NCBI GenBank assembly: GCA_000619965.1
Contig: JHVD01000006.1
Span: 143,351-207,350 of the forward strand
From: Propionibacteriaceae bacterium P6A17
Lineage (GTDB): Bacteria > Actinomycetota > Actinomycetes > Propionibacteriales > Propionibacteriaceae
DNA: 64,000 bases
Reading direction: 5' to 3'
The first letter of the stretch is position 1. Each line of letters opens with the position of its first letter. The notes under the pieces were generated by a model. It worked only from the letters and a program-made list of their open reading frames with translations, was not told where the DNA came from and searched no databases. Position numbers and translations under genes: made by a program. Shown one piece after another: positions 56,425 through 64,000 of this stretch.

Positions 56425-56718
56425 TCAGTCCTCCCCGAGGATGGCAGGGACTCGGAAGCGCCCGTCCTCGGACGCGGGGGCTCCGGAGAGCGCCTCCTTC
56501 GGCGTCAGTGAGGGGCGAACCACGTCGTCGCGGAACACGTTGGTGCGTGGCACCGCGTGCGTGGTCAGCGGCACGTCGTCGCCGGCCACCTCCTGTACCC
56601 TGCGCATCGACTCCAGTATCACGCCGATCTCCGGCGCCAGCTCGGCGCACTCCTGCTCCGACAGCCGCAGGCGCGCCAAGCCCGCCAGCCGCGCGATGTC
56701 ATCGGGCGTCACAGCCAC
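56425..56718 (-). CDS. gatC: Aspartyl/glutamyl-tRNA amidotransferase subunit C
   Basis: A 97-aa protein beginning (GTG)[20 protein letters not shown], with the extended C-terminal belt [20 protein letters not shown] that wraps GatA. The GTG at 56718 has AAGGAG seven bases upstream and gives the usual GatC length. The ATG at 56736 would place that site inside the coding sequence. It is the first gene of gatCAB. Confidence 0.92.
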   Translation of the reverse strand: MAVTPDDIARLAGLARLRLSEQECAELAPEIGVILESMRRVQEVAGDDVPLTTHAVPRTNVFRDDVVRPSLTPKEALSGAPASEDGRFRVPAILGED

Positions 56719-56797
56719 GTCCGTGCTCCTTCTCATGGGACAACTCGCCCCATCTTAGGGCTTGCCACCGACGGCGCACGCCCTCGGTCATGGGCGC

Positions 56798-56998
56798 TCA
56801 CTGACCGGTGAGCATCAGGTAGAACATTCGCCCGAGCAGAAACAGTGCCACAGCGACCGCCACCGTCACGATCGGCACGACTGTGCGCACCAGGCGCTTC
56901 GTGCGCGTCGATGGCACCTGCTGCGGCCCGAGCCCGAGCCCAGGCCGGGCGCGCAGCGGCGAGTCGCCGCCGAGATCGAGGTTGGAGAACAGACCCAT
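56798..56998 (-). CDS. Small single-pass membrane protein
   Basis: A 66-aa frame (MGLFSNLDLGGDSPLRARPG) with one clear membrane helix near the C terminus (VPIVTVAVAVALFLLGRMFY) and a basic stretch before it (STRTKRLVR), so N-in topology is likely. I do not recognise a family. It lies between the methionine-synthase-like gene and gatC on the same strand. Confidence 0.55.
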   Translation of the reverse strand: MGLFSNLDLGGDSPLRARPGLGLGPQQVPSTRTKRLVRTVVPIVTVAVAVALFLLGRMFYLMLTGQ

Positions 56999-57008
56999 GG
57001 CCCTCACC

Positions 57009-57947
57009 CTAGTCGCGGTCGGCGTCGAGGAGTGCTGCCGCGCGTCGGAGTTGCCCGAGCTGCCAGACGACGTCGCCCTGGGGCCAGCCGGCAAGTCCGC
57101 AGGCCGGGGCGAGTGTGAGCCAGTCACCCACGCCGAGCTCGCGGGTGACCCGTCGGGCAGCGTCCACGAGGCGATCCGCTGGCTGCCTCGCGGGCAGGCT
57201 CGTGTCGACGACGCCCAGCACCACTTGCCCGCCCGCGTCGACGTGCGCGCCCAGCTCGTCGATGTCGGCGAAATGGGCGTCGACGTACACCTGCTCGAAT
57301 CCAGCCTCTCGGGCAAGCTGCACCCAGTCGCCGCCCATGCAGCAGTGCAGGATGGACCGGGAGAAGGGGCGCAGCGCGTCGCGCAGCTCGGGCAGATCCA
57401 CCCGACGGTGCTTCGAGAAGCCGGACGCCGTCGGGATCTGCGCGTCGCGGACGGCGGGCAGGCACGGTTCGTCGGTCTGCCACCGGATTTCCACGCTCGG
57501 CAGGCGCCTGGCCAGGGATTCCCGGAGGCTGACGATCCCCTCCAGCAGAGCAGCACGCACCTCGCGTCGGGCGCCGTGATCTGCCAACAGCCGGTCCCCC
57601 GCGGGCCGCTCGACGGTGGCGGCCAGCGTCCACGGCCCGGCCAACGCGATCTTGAGGGTGCCGTCGAAGCCTTGCAGGAGCTCCTCGAGATCGTCGAGGT
57701 CGCGGCGCCAGGCGGCCTTGGCGCGCCGGTGCGCTGCGTCGGAGTGGGAGGTCAGCCGCCAGCCGGCCGGCTGGAGATCGAAGGACAGCCCTTCGATGAG
57801 CCCCAGCGTCCGGCCGATCATGCCGGATTCGACGCCGCGCCCCGGCAGCTCGGGCATCGGCAGGAGCTCAGGCAGCACTTCGCGCATGGCCCCGAGTGCG
57901 CCGCGGAAGTCGTCGCCGGGCAGCGAACCGGCCGCGGTGACGATCAT
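57009..57947 (-). CDS. MetE-like (vitamin B12-independent) methionine synthase family protein
   Basis: A 312-aa protein starting [20 protein letters not shown]. It has TGSLPG-type and C-terminal MetE/UROD barrel features: [19 protein letters not shown], a [13 protein letters not shown] segment and [19 protein letters not shown] with the HCC zinc-ligand block, then [10 protein letters not shown]. This is the short actinobacterial MetE-C/UROD-like family. It is not a full MetE (about 750 aa). Its methyl donor and acceptor are unknown. Its ATG overlaps the mnmA stop (ATGA). Confidence 0.75.
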   Translation of the reverse strand: MIVTAAGSLPGDDFRGALGAMREVLPELLPMPELPGRGVESGMIGRTLGLIEGLSFDLQPAGWRLTSHSDAAHRRAKAAWRRDLDDLEELLQGFDGTLKIALAGPWTLAATVERPAGDRLLADHGARREVRAALLEGIVSLRESLARRLPSVEIRWQTDEPCLPAVRDAQIPTASGFSKHRRVDLPELRDALRPFSRSILHCCMGGDWVQLAREAGFEQVYVDAHFADIDELGAHVDAGGQVVLGVVDTSLPARQPADRLVDAARRVTRELGVGDWLTLAPACGLAGWPQGDVVWQLGQLRRAAALLDADRD

Positions 57948-59020
57948 GCGGACGCCTCCGCGATGACACCGCTGCCGATCACCTGGTCACCGTCGTAGGC
58001 GACGAGCTGCTGCCCCGGCGCGAGGCCGAGCTGCGCCTCGTCGAACGTGACCTGGAGCTGGCCGTCGGCGAGCGAGAAGACAGCCCCAACGGGTGTCCCG
58101 TGCGCCCGGAACTGCGCCTGTCCACGCCATTCGCCGTCGCGCCGCCCCGACGCCCAGGTGGTGCGCACGCACGAGAGCCCACGCACGGCCAGCCGTTCCT
58201 TCGCGCCCACGACCACCGTGTTCGACGCGGGCTCGATCCGGAGCACGTAGCGGGGGTTGCCGTCGGCGGCGGGCACGCGCAGGTCGAGACCCTTGCGCTG
58301 CCCGACCGTGTACCGGTGGTGGCCCCGGTGCTCGCCGAGGACGACACCGGAGTCGTCGACGATTGGCCCCGGCTCACTGCCGAGGTGCCTCGACAGGAAC
58401 CCCTGGGTGTCGCCGTCAGGGATGAAACAGATGTCGTGGCTGTCTGGCTTCTTCGCCACCCCGAAACCCAGAGCGCGCGCTTCCTCACGCACGAGCGGCT
58501 TCTGCACGTCGTCCAACGGGAAGATGCACCGGCGGAGCTGATCCTCGGTGAGCGAGCCCAGCACGTAGCTCTGATCCTTCGCCACGTCGGAGGCGCGATG
58601 CAGGGTCACCGATCCGTCGTCGTGCCTTGCCAACCGCGCGTAGTGGCCGGTGGCGACCGCGTCGAAGCCGAGCGCGACCCCGCGGTCGAGCAGCGCGGTA
58701 AACTTGATCTTCTCGTTGCAGCGAAGGCATGGGTTGGGCGTCCGGCCGGCTTCATATTCGGCGATGAAGTCCTCCACCACCTGCTCGTGGAACTCCTCGG
58801 CGAAGTCCCACACGTAGAAGGGGATGTCGAGTTTGTCGGCCACCCGGCGCGCGTCGTGCGAGTCCTCCAACGAGCAGCAGCCGCGGGCACCGGATCGGTA
58901 GCTCTCTGGGTTCTTCGACAGCGCGAGGTGGACGCCGGTGACCTCGTGGCCGGCGGCCACCATGCGGGCTGCGGCGACGGCGGAATCCACGCCGCCGCTC
59001 ATCGCGACGAGCACTCGCAC
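57944..59020 (-). CDS. mnmA: tRNA-specific 2-thiouridylase MnmA
   Basis: The 358-aa protein has the PP-loop [16 protein letters not shown] at the start, [20 protein letters not shown] after the first catalytic Cys (NPCLRC), the second catalytic Cys in [17 protein letters not shown], and [15 protein letters not shown]. The C terminus is the MnmA beta barrel. It makes s2U34 in tRNA. The GTG at 59020 has GAGGAGG eight bases upstream. It lies 71 bp downstream of a cysteine desulfurase gene, its sulfur donor. Confidence 0.94.
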   Translation of the reverse strand: MRVLVAMSGGVDSAVAAARMVAAGHEVTGVHLALSKNPESYRSGARGCCSLEDSHDARRVADKLDIPFYVWDFAEEFHEQVVEDFIAEYEAGRTPNPCLRCNEKIKFTALLDRGVALGFDAVATGHYARLARHDDGSVTLHRASDVAKDQSYVLGSLTEDQLRRCIFPLDDVQKPLVREEARALGFGVAKKPDSHDICFIPDGDTQGFLSRHLGSEPGPIVDDSGVVLGEHRGHHRYTVGQRKGLDLRVPAADGNPRYVLRIEPASNTVVVGAKERLAVRGLSCVRTTWASGRRDGEWRGQAQFRAHGTPVGAVFSLADGQLQVTFDEAQLGLAPGQQLVAYDGDQVIGSGVIAEASA

Positions 59021-59091
59021 AGACGACACCTCCTCACACTTGCGGCGCCCGGTCGTGCGGGCCGGGCGCCGTTCCACTCTACGGCACCGCC

Positions 59092-60201
59092 TCAGAAGGC
59101 CAGCCTCGCGAGATCCAGCGCCCGCGTCACTCCGTCGATGAGCTCATCCACCTCGGCCCAGGTCGTGTTCCACCCCATCGAGAAGCGCAGCGTGGAGGCC
59201 GCCTCGTCGTCGCTGCGCCCCATGGCTCGCAGGACCTCCGACGGCTGGTGCACGCCCGCCCGGCAGGCGCTGCCCACCGACGCGAACACGCCCCGCTGGT
59301 CGAGCAGGAAGAGCAGGTCGCCCGCGCGAATCTCGGGGAAGGTGGCGTTGACGATGTGCGGCGCATGGGGGGCCTCATAGGTGTTGATACGTGCGTCCAG
59401 CTCCGTCAACGCGGCCGCGATTCTGTCCTGCATGGCGCCCAGCCGCACGGTGTCATCGGGAAGCTCCCGCACTGCGCACTCGGCCGCCACTGCGAACGCC
59501 GAAGCGAGCGCGACGGCGCCCGTCCCGCTGCGCACCGCCCGCTCCTGGCCTCCGCCCAGCCCGATGGCTCGCGGCTGCACGTCGCGGCGCGCGATGAGCG
59601 CGCCCACCCCGACGGGGCCCCCCACCTTGTGCGCGGAGAGGCTCAGCATGTCCACCCCCAGCGCCCGGAAGTCCACCGGGACGTGGCCGAGGGCCTGGAC
59701 GGCGTCGGTGTGCAGCCACGCGCCGTGCTTGTAGGCGGCCCCCCGCAGCCGCTCGACAGGCTGAACGATGCCCGTCTCGTTGTTGACGAGCATGCACGAG
59801 ACCACACCGACGTCGCTGTCGATCAGCTCGGCGGCCGCGTCGACGTCGACGACGCCCTCGCCGGTCACGGGCAGCAGCTCGGCGCCGTGGTCGCGCGCCC
59901 CGAGCACCGCCGGGTGCTCGATCGCGGAGACGAGTGCCCGCCGTCGCCCCGTCGCGCGCCACCCGCCCAAGACGGCGATGGAGTCGGCCTCGGAGCCGCC
60001 AGAAGTGAAGATCACCTCCGCCGGCTGGCACCCAACGGCCGCCGCGAGCCGTTCTCGGGACTCTTCCAGCATCGCCCGGGCGCGTTGGCCGGCCCGGTGC
60101 AACGCTGAGGGGTTGCCGACGAGGTCGAGGCACTCGACGAGCGCCCTCCGCGCCTCCGGTCGCAGCGGCGACGTGGCAGCGTGGTCGAAGTAGGCCGTCA
60201 T
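59092..60201 (-). CDS. Cysteine desulfurase (IscS/NifS class)
   Basis: A 369-aa PLP enzyme beginning [20 protein letters not shown], with [35 protein letters not shown], the PLP lysine in [18 protein letters not shown] and the sulfur-carrying active-site Cys in [21 protein letters not shown]. It releases sulfur from cysteine for tRNA thiolation by the adjacent MnmA and possibly for Fe-S clusters. It heads the desulfurase-mnmA-metE-like operon. Confidence 0.92.
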   Translation of the reverse strand: MTAYFDHAATSPLRPEARRALVECLDLVGNPSALHRAGQRARAMLEESRERLAAAVGCQPAEVIFTSGGSEADSIAVLGGWRATGRRRALVSAIEHPAVLGARDHGAELLPVTGEGVVDVDAAAELIDSDVGVVSCMLVNNETGIVQPVERLRGAAYKHGAWLHTDAVQALGHVPVDFRALGVDMLSLSAHKVGGPVGVGALIARRDVQPRAIGLGGGQERAVRSGTGAVALASAFAVAAECAVRELPDDTVRLGAMQDRIAAALTELDARINTYEAPHAPHIVNATFPEIRAGDLLFLLDQRGVFASVGSACRAGVHQPSEVLRAMGRSDDEAASTLRFSMGWNTTWAEVDELIDGVTRALDLARLAF

Positions 60202-60287
60202 GGCCTCCACCTTAGGCCGCGACGGTTGGCCTGCTCGTGGGCGCTCTGGCAATATGCATTGTTACCTTCGGCAACGAATGGAGAGGG

Positions 60288-62429
60288 ATGAGCGAGTACA
60301 CCACCGACGCACCGTTGGGCGCGCAACTCCTCGACGACGGTGCTCGCTTCGCACTCTGGGCACCAGAGGCGACCGCCGTGCACCTGGTGCTCGTGACCGA
60401 TCGCCCCAGCCCCGCCGAGCTGGCGATGCGCCGCGGCGAGGACGGTGTCTGGCGACTCTTCGTCCCCGGCGTTCGCCACGGTCAACTCTATGGCTTCAGG
60501 GTGGACGGGCCGTGGGCGCCCGAGCATGGCCTGCGCTTCAACCGCCAAAAGGTGCTGCTCGACCCGTACGCGCGCGCCATCAGCGGCGGTGTCGACTTCC
60601 GGGCGGACATCCGCTCGTACCGCACGGATGCTCCCCACCTGCCCGACCCCGGTGACTCCCTCGGCTCGGTGCCCTTGGGCGTGGTCGTCGACGACACACC
60701 GCCACCGCCACCGGTGGCGCGGCGGCGTTCGATGGCGGAGACGGTGGTCTACGAGATGCATTTGCGCGGCTTCACGAAGCTGCATCCGCTGGTGCCCGAT
60801 CACCTCCGCGGCTCGTACTTGGGGCTCGCTTACCCGGACGTCGTGCAATATCTCGTCGATCTGGGTGTCACGGCGGTTGAGCTGCTGCCCATCCACCATT
60901 TCGTGTCGGAGCCGTTCATCGCCGCCAAGGGACTCCGAAACTATTGGGGCTACAACACACTGGGCTTCTTCGCTCCGCATGCCATGTACAAGGCACACGG
61001 CACGACCGGCGACCAGATTTCGCACTTCAAGGAGATGGTGGGGGCGCTGCACGCCGCGGGCCTCGAGGTGATCCTGGACGTCGTCTACAACCACAGCGCC
61101 GAAGGTGGGCTCGATGGGCCGACGATGTCGCTTCGGGGCCTGGCTCAGCGGCAGTACTACCGCATGGGTCAGGGCTTCGCCAGCGACTACGACGTCACCG
61201 GCTGCGGAAACTCGCTCAACACCTCGCATCCCATGGTGCGCCGGCTCATCGTCGATTCCTTGCACTACTGGGTGACTGAGATGGGCGTCGACGGGTTCCG
61301 ATTCGACCTCGCCACCACGCTGCTGCGCGACGAGCATCACCACGTCGTCAAGGATCATCCGCTGCTGCGCTCCATCACCGAGGACCCGCTCCTGCAGGAC
61401 GTGAAGCTCATCGCGGAGCCGTGGGACATCGGCCCCTTCGGCTATCAGCTCGGACAATACGGTCTCGGGTGGAGCGAATGGAACGACAAGTTCCGTGACC
61501 AAGTTCGTGATTTCTGGAGGGGTCACTCCCCCGGCGTCAGCGAACTGGCGACGCGCCTGGCCGGGTCCCCGGACTTGTTCGACGGCGCTGGGCGGCGTCC
61601 GTCGGCGACGATCAACTTCATCACCGCCCACGACGGCTTCACCATGCATGACCTGGTCAGCTACGACGTCAAACACAATCAGGCCAACGGCGAATCCAAT
61701 CGCGACGGCACCGATCTCAACCGATCATGGAATCATGGCTTCGAGGGTCGTACGGACGATCCGGCCATTCTCGCGCTCCGGCGACGCCAGATACTGAATC
61801 TGCAGGCGACGCAGATCCTCGCCATGGGTACGCCCATGCTGCTCGCCGGTGACGAGTTCGGGCGCACGCAGGAGGGCAACAACAACGCCTACTGTCAGGA
61901 CTCACCGCTGTCCTGGGTGAATTGGGACATTGCTCCTGAGTGGGAGGACATCCGCTCCCGAATCGGCGCGCTGCTGCGCTTGCGCCAGGAGCACCCGCTC
62001 CTGCGTCGAGATCGTTTCTGTTACCACGAAGAGGTCCGTGACCCCTCTGGCCGAGGGCTCGAGCGGATCGACCTCACCTGGGTGGACACGGATGGCCGGC
62101 TCATGAGCCCTGAGGCCTGGGGAGACCCGTCGCGCAAGTACTTGGCCAGGTACGTCTCCGACGAATCCGACGGATTCCTCTTGATTCTCAACGCCGAGCC
62201 CACCAGCCGCTCGTGCACGCTGCCTGGCCCTGAGCTTGGTAGGAGCTTCGAGCTGGTGTGGCTGAGCTGCGACATCGACGAAGTGGCGGCCGGCCCCTTC
62301 GCCGCGGGGCAGAACATCGACGTGCCCCCTCGCTCAGTCCTGCTGCTGCGCGCCGAGGTGGCGCACGACGTGGAGCAGCTTCACCAGTGGCGTGCGGACG
62401 CTCAGGTGGTGAGTGAGGTTCGTTCCTGA
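60288..62429 (+). CDS. glgX: Glycogen debranching enzyme GlgX
   Basis: The 713-aa GH13 protein has an N-terminal CBM48-like domain (GAQLLDDGARFALWAPEAT), YEMHLRGFTKLHP, YNHSAEGG, the catalytic Asp in GVDGFRFDLATTL, Glu in LIAEPWDIGPFGYQLG and Asp in FITAHDGFTMHDLVSYD, and MLLAGDEFGRTQEGNNNAYCQ. This set defines GlgX isoamylase-type debranching enzymes, which split alpha-1,6 branches in glycogen breakdown. The start is ATG 60288; an alternative start 51 bases upstream has no homology. Confidence 0.95.
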   Translation: MSEYTTDAPLGAQLLDDGARFALWAPEATAVHLVLVTDRPSPAELAMRRGEDGVWRLFVPGVRHGQLYGFRVDGPWAPEHGLRFNRQKVLLDPYARAISGGVDFRADIRSYRTDAPHLPDPGDSLGSVPLGVVVDDTPPPPPVARRRSMAETVVYEMHLRGFTKLHPLVPDHLRGSYLGLAYPDVVQYLVDLGVTAVELLPIHHFVSEPFIAAKGLRNYWGYNTLGFFAPHAMYKAHGTTGDQISHFKEMVGALHAAGLEVILDVVYNHSAEGGLDGPTMSLRGLAQRQYYRMGQGFASDYDVTGCGNSLNTSHPMVRRLIVDSLHYWVTEMGVDGFRFDLATTLLRDEHHHVVKDHPLLRSITEDPLLQDVKLIAEPWDIGPFGYQLGQYGLGWSEWNDKFRDQVRDFWRGHSPGVSELATRLAGSPDLFDGAGRRPSATINFITAHDGFTMHDLVSYDVKHNQANGESNRDGTDLNRSWNHGFEGRTDDPAILALRRRQILNLQATQILAMGTPMLLAGDEFGRTQEGNNNAYCQDSPLSWVNWDIAPEWEDIRSRIGALLRLRQEHPLLRRDRFCYHEEVRDPSGRGLERIDLTWVDTDGRLMSPEAWGDPSRKYLARYVSDESDGFLLILNAEPTSRSCTLPGPELGRSFELVWLSCDIDEVAAGPFAAGQNIDVPPRSVLLLRAEVAHDVEQLHQWRADAQVVSEVRS

Positions 62430-62520
62430 GGACCCCCTGGCCCGGTGGCGCTCTTGGAGTGGATCATTGTGGCCCTTCTCAGATGGAGTTGGGTAGGGGA
62501 AAATCCGACCCCCGCAACCG

Positions 62521-63115
62521 CTGATCGGAGAGTTGATCGTCAAGCTGCGCAGCGATGGTGAGGCGATGGAAGCGATCTGCCGGGTCCTGTCGGAGCAGGG
62601 CTGCCAGATCGCCGCGCGCGTCTACCGGGCGTCGCCTACCGCCCCGTGTCGGCCAGAGGCACATTTGCTATACGAGGACCGTCGAAACTACCGAAGGACT
62701 CGCGTGGACCCACGTCGGATGCACCCCGACACGGTCTGGGCCGACCACGTCGCGACGGGTAGTGGCCTGGGTTCGTCATCGCTGCGAGCATCGTCGACGT
62801 GTGCTGGCAGCGGAAGGTGGCGTGGCGCTGCGCCATCACCCAACGCGACGAGATGCCCGAGATTCCGTTGCGGATGGCGTTGTGGGGTCACGACCGGCAA
62901 GGCCGCCCCGTCGGCAGCTCTTCGGGCAGCGTCCTGATGGAGACGTTCAACGGCTTCTTCAAGACCGACTCCTTGCGCACCAGCATCTTGTTTGGCGGCG
63001 CCAGCGAGCGGGGATTGCGGATGTGAAGTTCGCCGCCTCCGCCCTCGGCTACCACGCCAAGCGCACTCCGACGGCAGCCTACGGTATTCTCAGCCCAGAG
63101 TCGGAACCCACATGA
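62521..63115 (+). pseudogene. IS3-family transposase (OrfB type), degenerate
   Basis: Scattered blocks of an IS3-type integrase can be read, in changing frames: LIVKLRSDGEAMEAICRVLS then EQGCQIAARVYRAS, TVWADHV (DFTYV-like start of the catalytic domain), MPEIPLRMALWGHDRQGRPV, LMETFNGFFKTDSLRTS and the C-terminal KFAASALGYHAKRTPTAAYG. The first Asp region and most of the middle are deleted. It is an old, inactive copy. Confidence 0.8.
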
Positions 63116-63142
63116 GAGCGGCACGCACCCTCAGGCGGTTCC

Positions 63143-63678
63143 ATGAACCGTGCTGCGGGATCGGAGGTGGCAGAGTTGTCGGGGACTGATGTTGCGACCG
63201 TCGACGACGGTGGTGCCGGGCCAGCCGATTCGGGCGCGCGCCACACCGTGTACTGGAGTGCGGGCAGCAACTTGGTCGATCCGGTGTGTGATGGCCAGCC
63301 TGCTTGGGCTGTCATGCGTGGAGTGAGGGCCCTGCTTCGCAGCCAGATGATTCCTGGGGTAGGCGGTTGACTTACACCGGCGAGAGTGGCACGACCACGA
63401 CGACCTATAACGGGCTCGGTGAGATCGTCAAGGTCGTGACGCCTGTGGTGGAGTCCGTGTTTAGCTATGACGGTGTGGATGCGAATGGGCTGGTGGAGCA
63501 TCGTGGGTTGTTGACCAGGACGACCGTGCGTAAGGGCGTCCAGTCATGGAGTGCTGCGGCTGCCAATGATGCCCAAGGCCAACTCTTGGTGGAGATGCTT
63601 CCTGGCCAGATGGAGCGCCACCACGTCTACGACCTCAGCGGGGAGCTCATCTCCCAGCACTATCACGGGCCGGTCTGA
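63143..63678 (+). pseudogene. RHS/YD-repeat protein fragment, frameshifted and interrupted
   Basis: The first frame reads SGARHTVYWSAGSNLVDPVC and QPAWA (the Y-W/Y-S-A-D-x...PxC..xPEWAG block of actinobacterial RHS proteins). After a one-base shift near 63305 it continues with HAWSEGPASQPDDSWGRRLT, then TTTTTYNGLGEIVKV and a YD-type repeat tail (VFSYDGVDANGLVEHRG, HHVYDLSGELISQHYHG). The frame ends at TGA 63676-63678, which is the first three bases of an IS element, so the gene was cut by the insertion. Confidence 0.75.
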
Positions 63679-64000
63679 ATCGCCCCGGGTCTGGTGGAGG
63701 CTCTCAAACCAGTGAAGGATGAGAGTCATGTCAGCACCGAGGAAGTACAGCGTCGAGCTCCAGCAGCGGGCGACGCGGATGGCGTTGGATGCGAGGAAGG
63801 ATCCCGAGACGAGTCGTGGGGCGATCAAACGGGTCGCCGACCAGTTGGGGGTCCATCCCGAAGCGTTGCGGAACTGGGTCCGGCAGGCCGAGGTCGACGG
63901 CGGGAGCCGTCCCGGGTTGAGCACGGATGACCAGGCCCGGATCACCGAGCTGGAACGCGAGGTCCGGGAGCTGCGACGCGCGAACGAGATCCTGAAGACG
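63676..64000 (+). mobile_element. IS3-family insertion sequence, left end (continues beyond window)
   Basis: The element begins TGAATCGCCCCGGGTCTGGT, a TG-ended IS3-type terminus, directly at the end of the RHS frame. OrfA starts 52 bases inside it. The right end lies outside the window. Confidence 0.75.
63728..64000 (+). CDS. IS3-family transposase OrfA, partial
   Basis: From ATG 63728 an intact frame runs off the window for 91 codons: MSAPRKYSVELQQRATRMAL, an HTH of the IS3 OrfA type (GAIKRVADQLGVHPEALRNW), and then a leucine-zipper-like heptad (ITELEREVRELRRANEILK). This is the typical OrfA of an IS3 element with OrfB expected to follow by -1 frameshift. Confidence 0.9.
   Translation, partial: MSAPRKYSVELQQRATRMALDARKDPETSRGAIKRVADQLGVHPEALRNWVRQAEVDGGSRPGLSTDDQARITELEREVRELRRANEILKT

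Overview
This window is high-GC DNA from an actinobacterium, most likely of the Propionibacteriales/Propionibacteriaceae type. The inference rests on several actinobacterial signatures seen together: 20S proteasome genes (prcB-prcA), septation protein SepH, an AdnA/AdnB helicase-nuclease pair, a GatCAB amidotransferase operon, a CeoB/CeoC potassium pair, several small actinobacterial DUF families (DUF3710, DUF3093, DUF4193, DUF4235, DUF3054, DUF5998), HAIR-type heat-shock operators and many apparently leaderless promoters. I cannot name the genus from the sequence alone.

Layout. 1-5.7 kb: end of an SbcC/SbcD-like repair pair, a frameshifted small gene, a GNAT acetyltransferase, a COX15/CtaA-like membrane protein, a NifX-like protein, a GatB/YqeY-domain protein and a frameshifted MmcQ/YjbR gene. 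5.7-8.6 kb: an accessory island with a macrolide-resistance-type Erm rRNA methylase, preceded by a 14-codon leader peptide ending in an RLR motif and by an attenuator-like set of hairpins, then an overlapping AraC-type HTH gene, a decayed IS256-family transposase and tRNA-Pro(GGG). 8.6-24.6 kb: codB-codA, an Hsp20 gene with two HAIR operators, tyrA-cmk-der interrupted by a divergent ABC-F gene, prcB-prcA, trmI, a HAD phosphatase, metH and a PAC2 gene. 24.6-26.5 kb: a decayed lactococcin-972-type bacteriocin locus. It has a bacteriocin gene with an apparent one-base loss near its start, a truncated bacteriocin-associated membrane protein, and a deletion scar running directly into the C-terminal half of a LuxR-type response regulator.

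26.5-62.4 kb is mostly ordinary chromosome: aconitase, a TRAM-type RNA methyltransferase, CeoBC, dUTPase, thymidine kinase, SepH, an App1-type phosphatase, topoisomerase IV (parC, parE), beta carbonic anhydrase, NudC, AdnB/AdnA, a PP2C phosphatase, gatCAB, cysteine desulfurase-mnmA and glgX. 62.4-64 kb is mobile debris: a broken IS3-family transposase, an RHS/YD-repeat gene fragment, and the left end of a second IS3-type element that interrupts the RHS fragment.

The most notable signals are four: the erm leader/attenuator, the broken lactococcin-972 locus with its deletion scar, the proteasome core genes sitting directly beside trmI and tyrA without the usual mpa-dop-pup-pafA neighbours, and a roughly 100-bp, 33-bp-arm inverted repeat next to the aconitase terminator. 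I saw no CRISPR array, no rRNA operon and no intact prophage.
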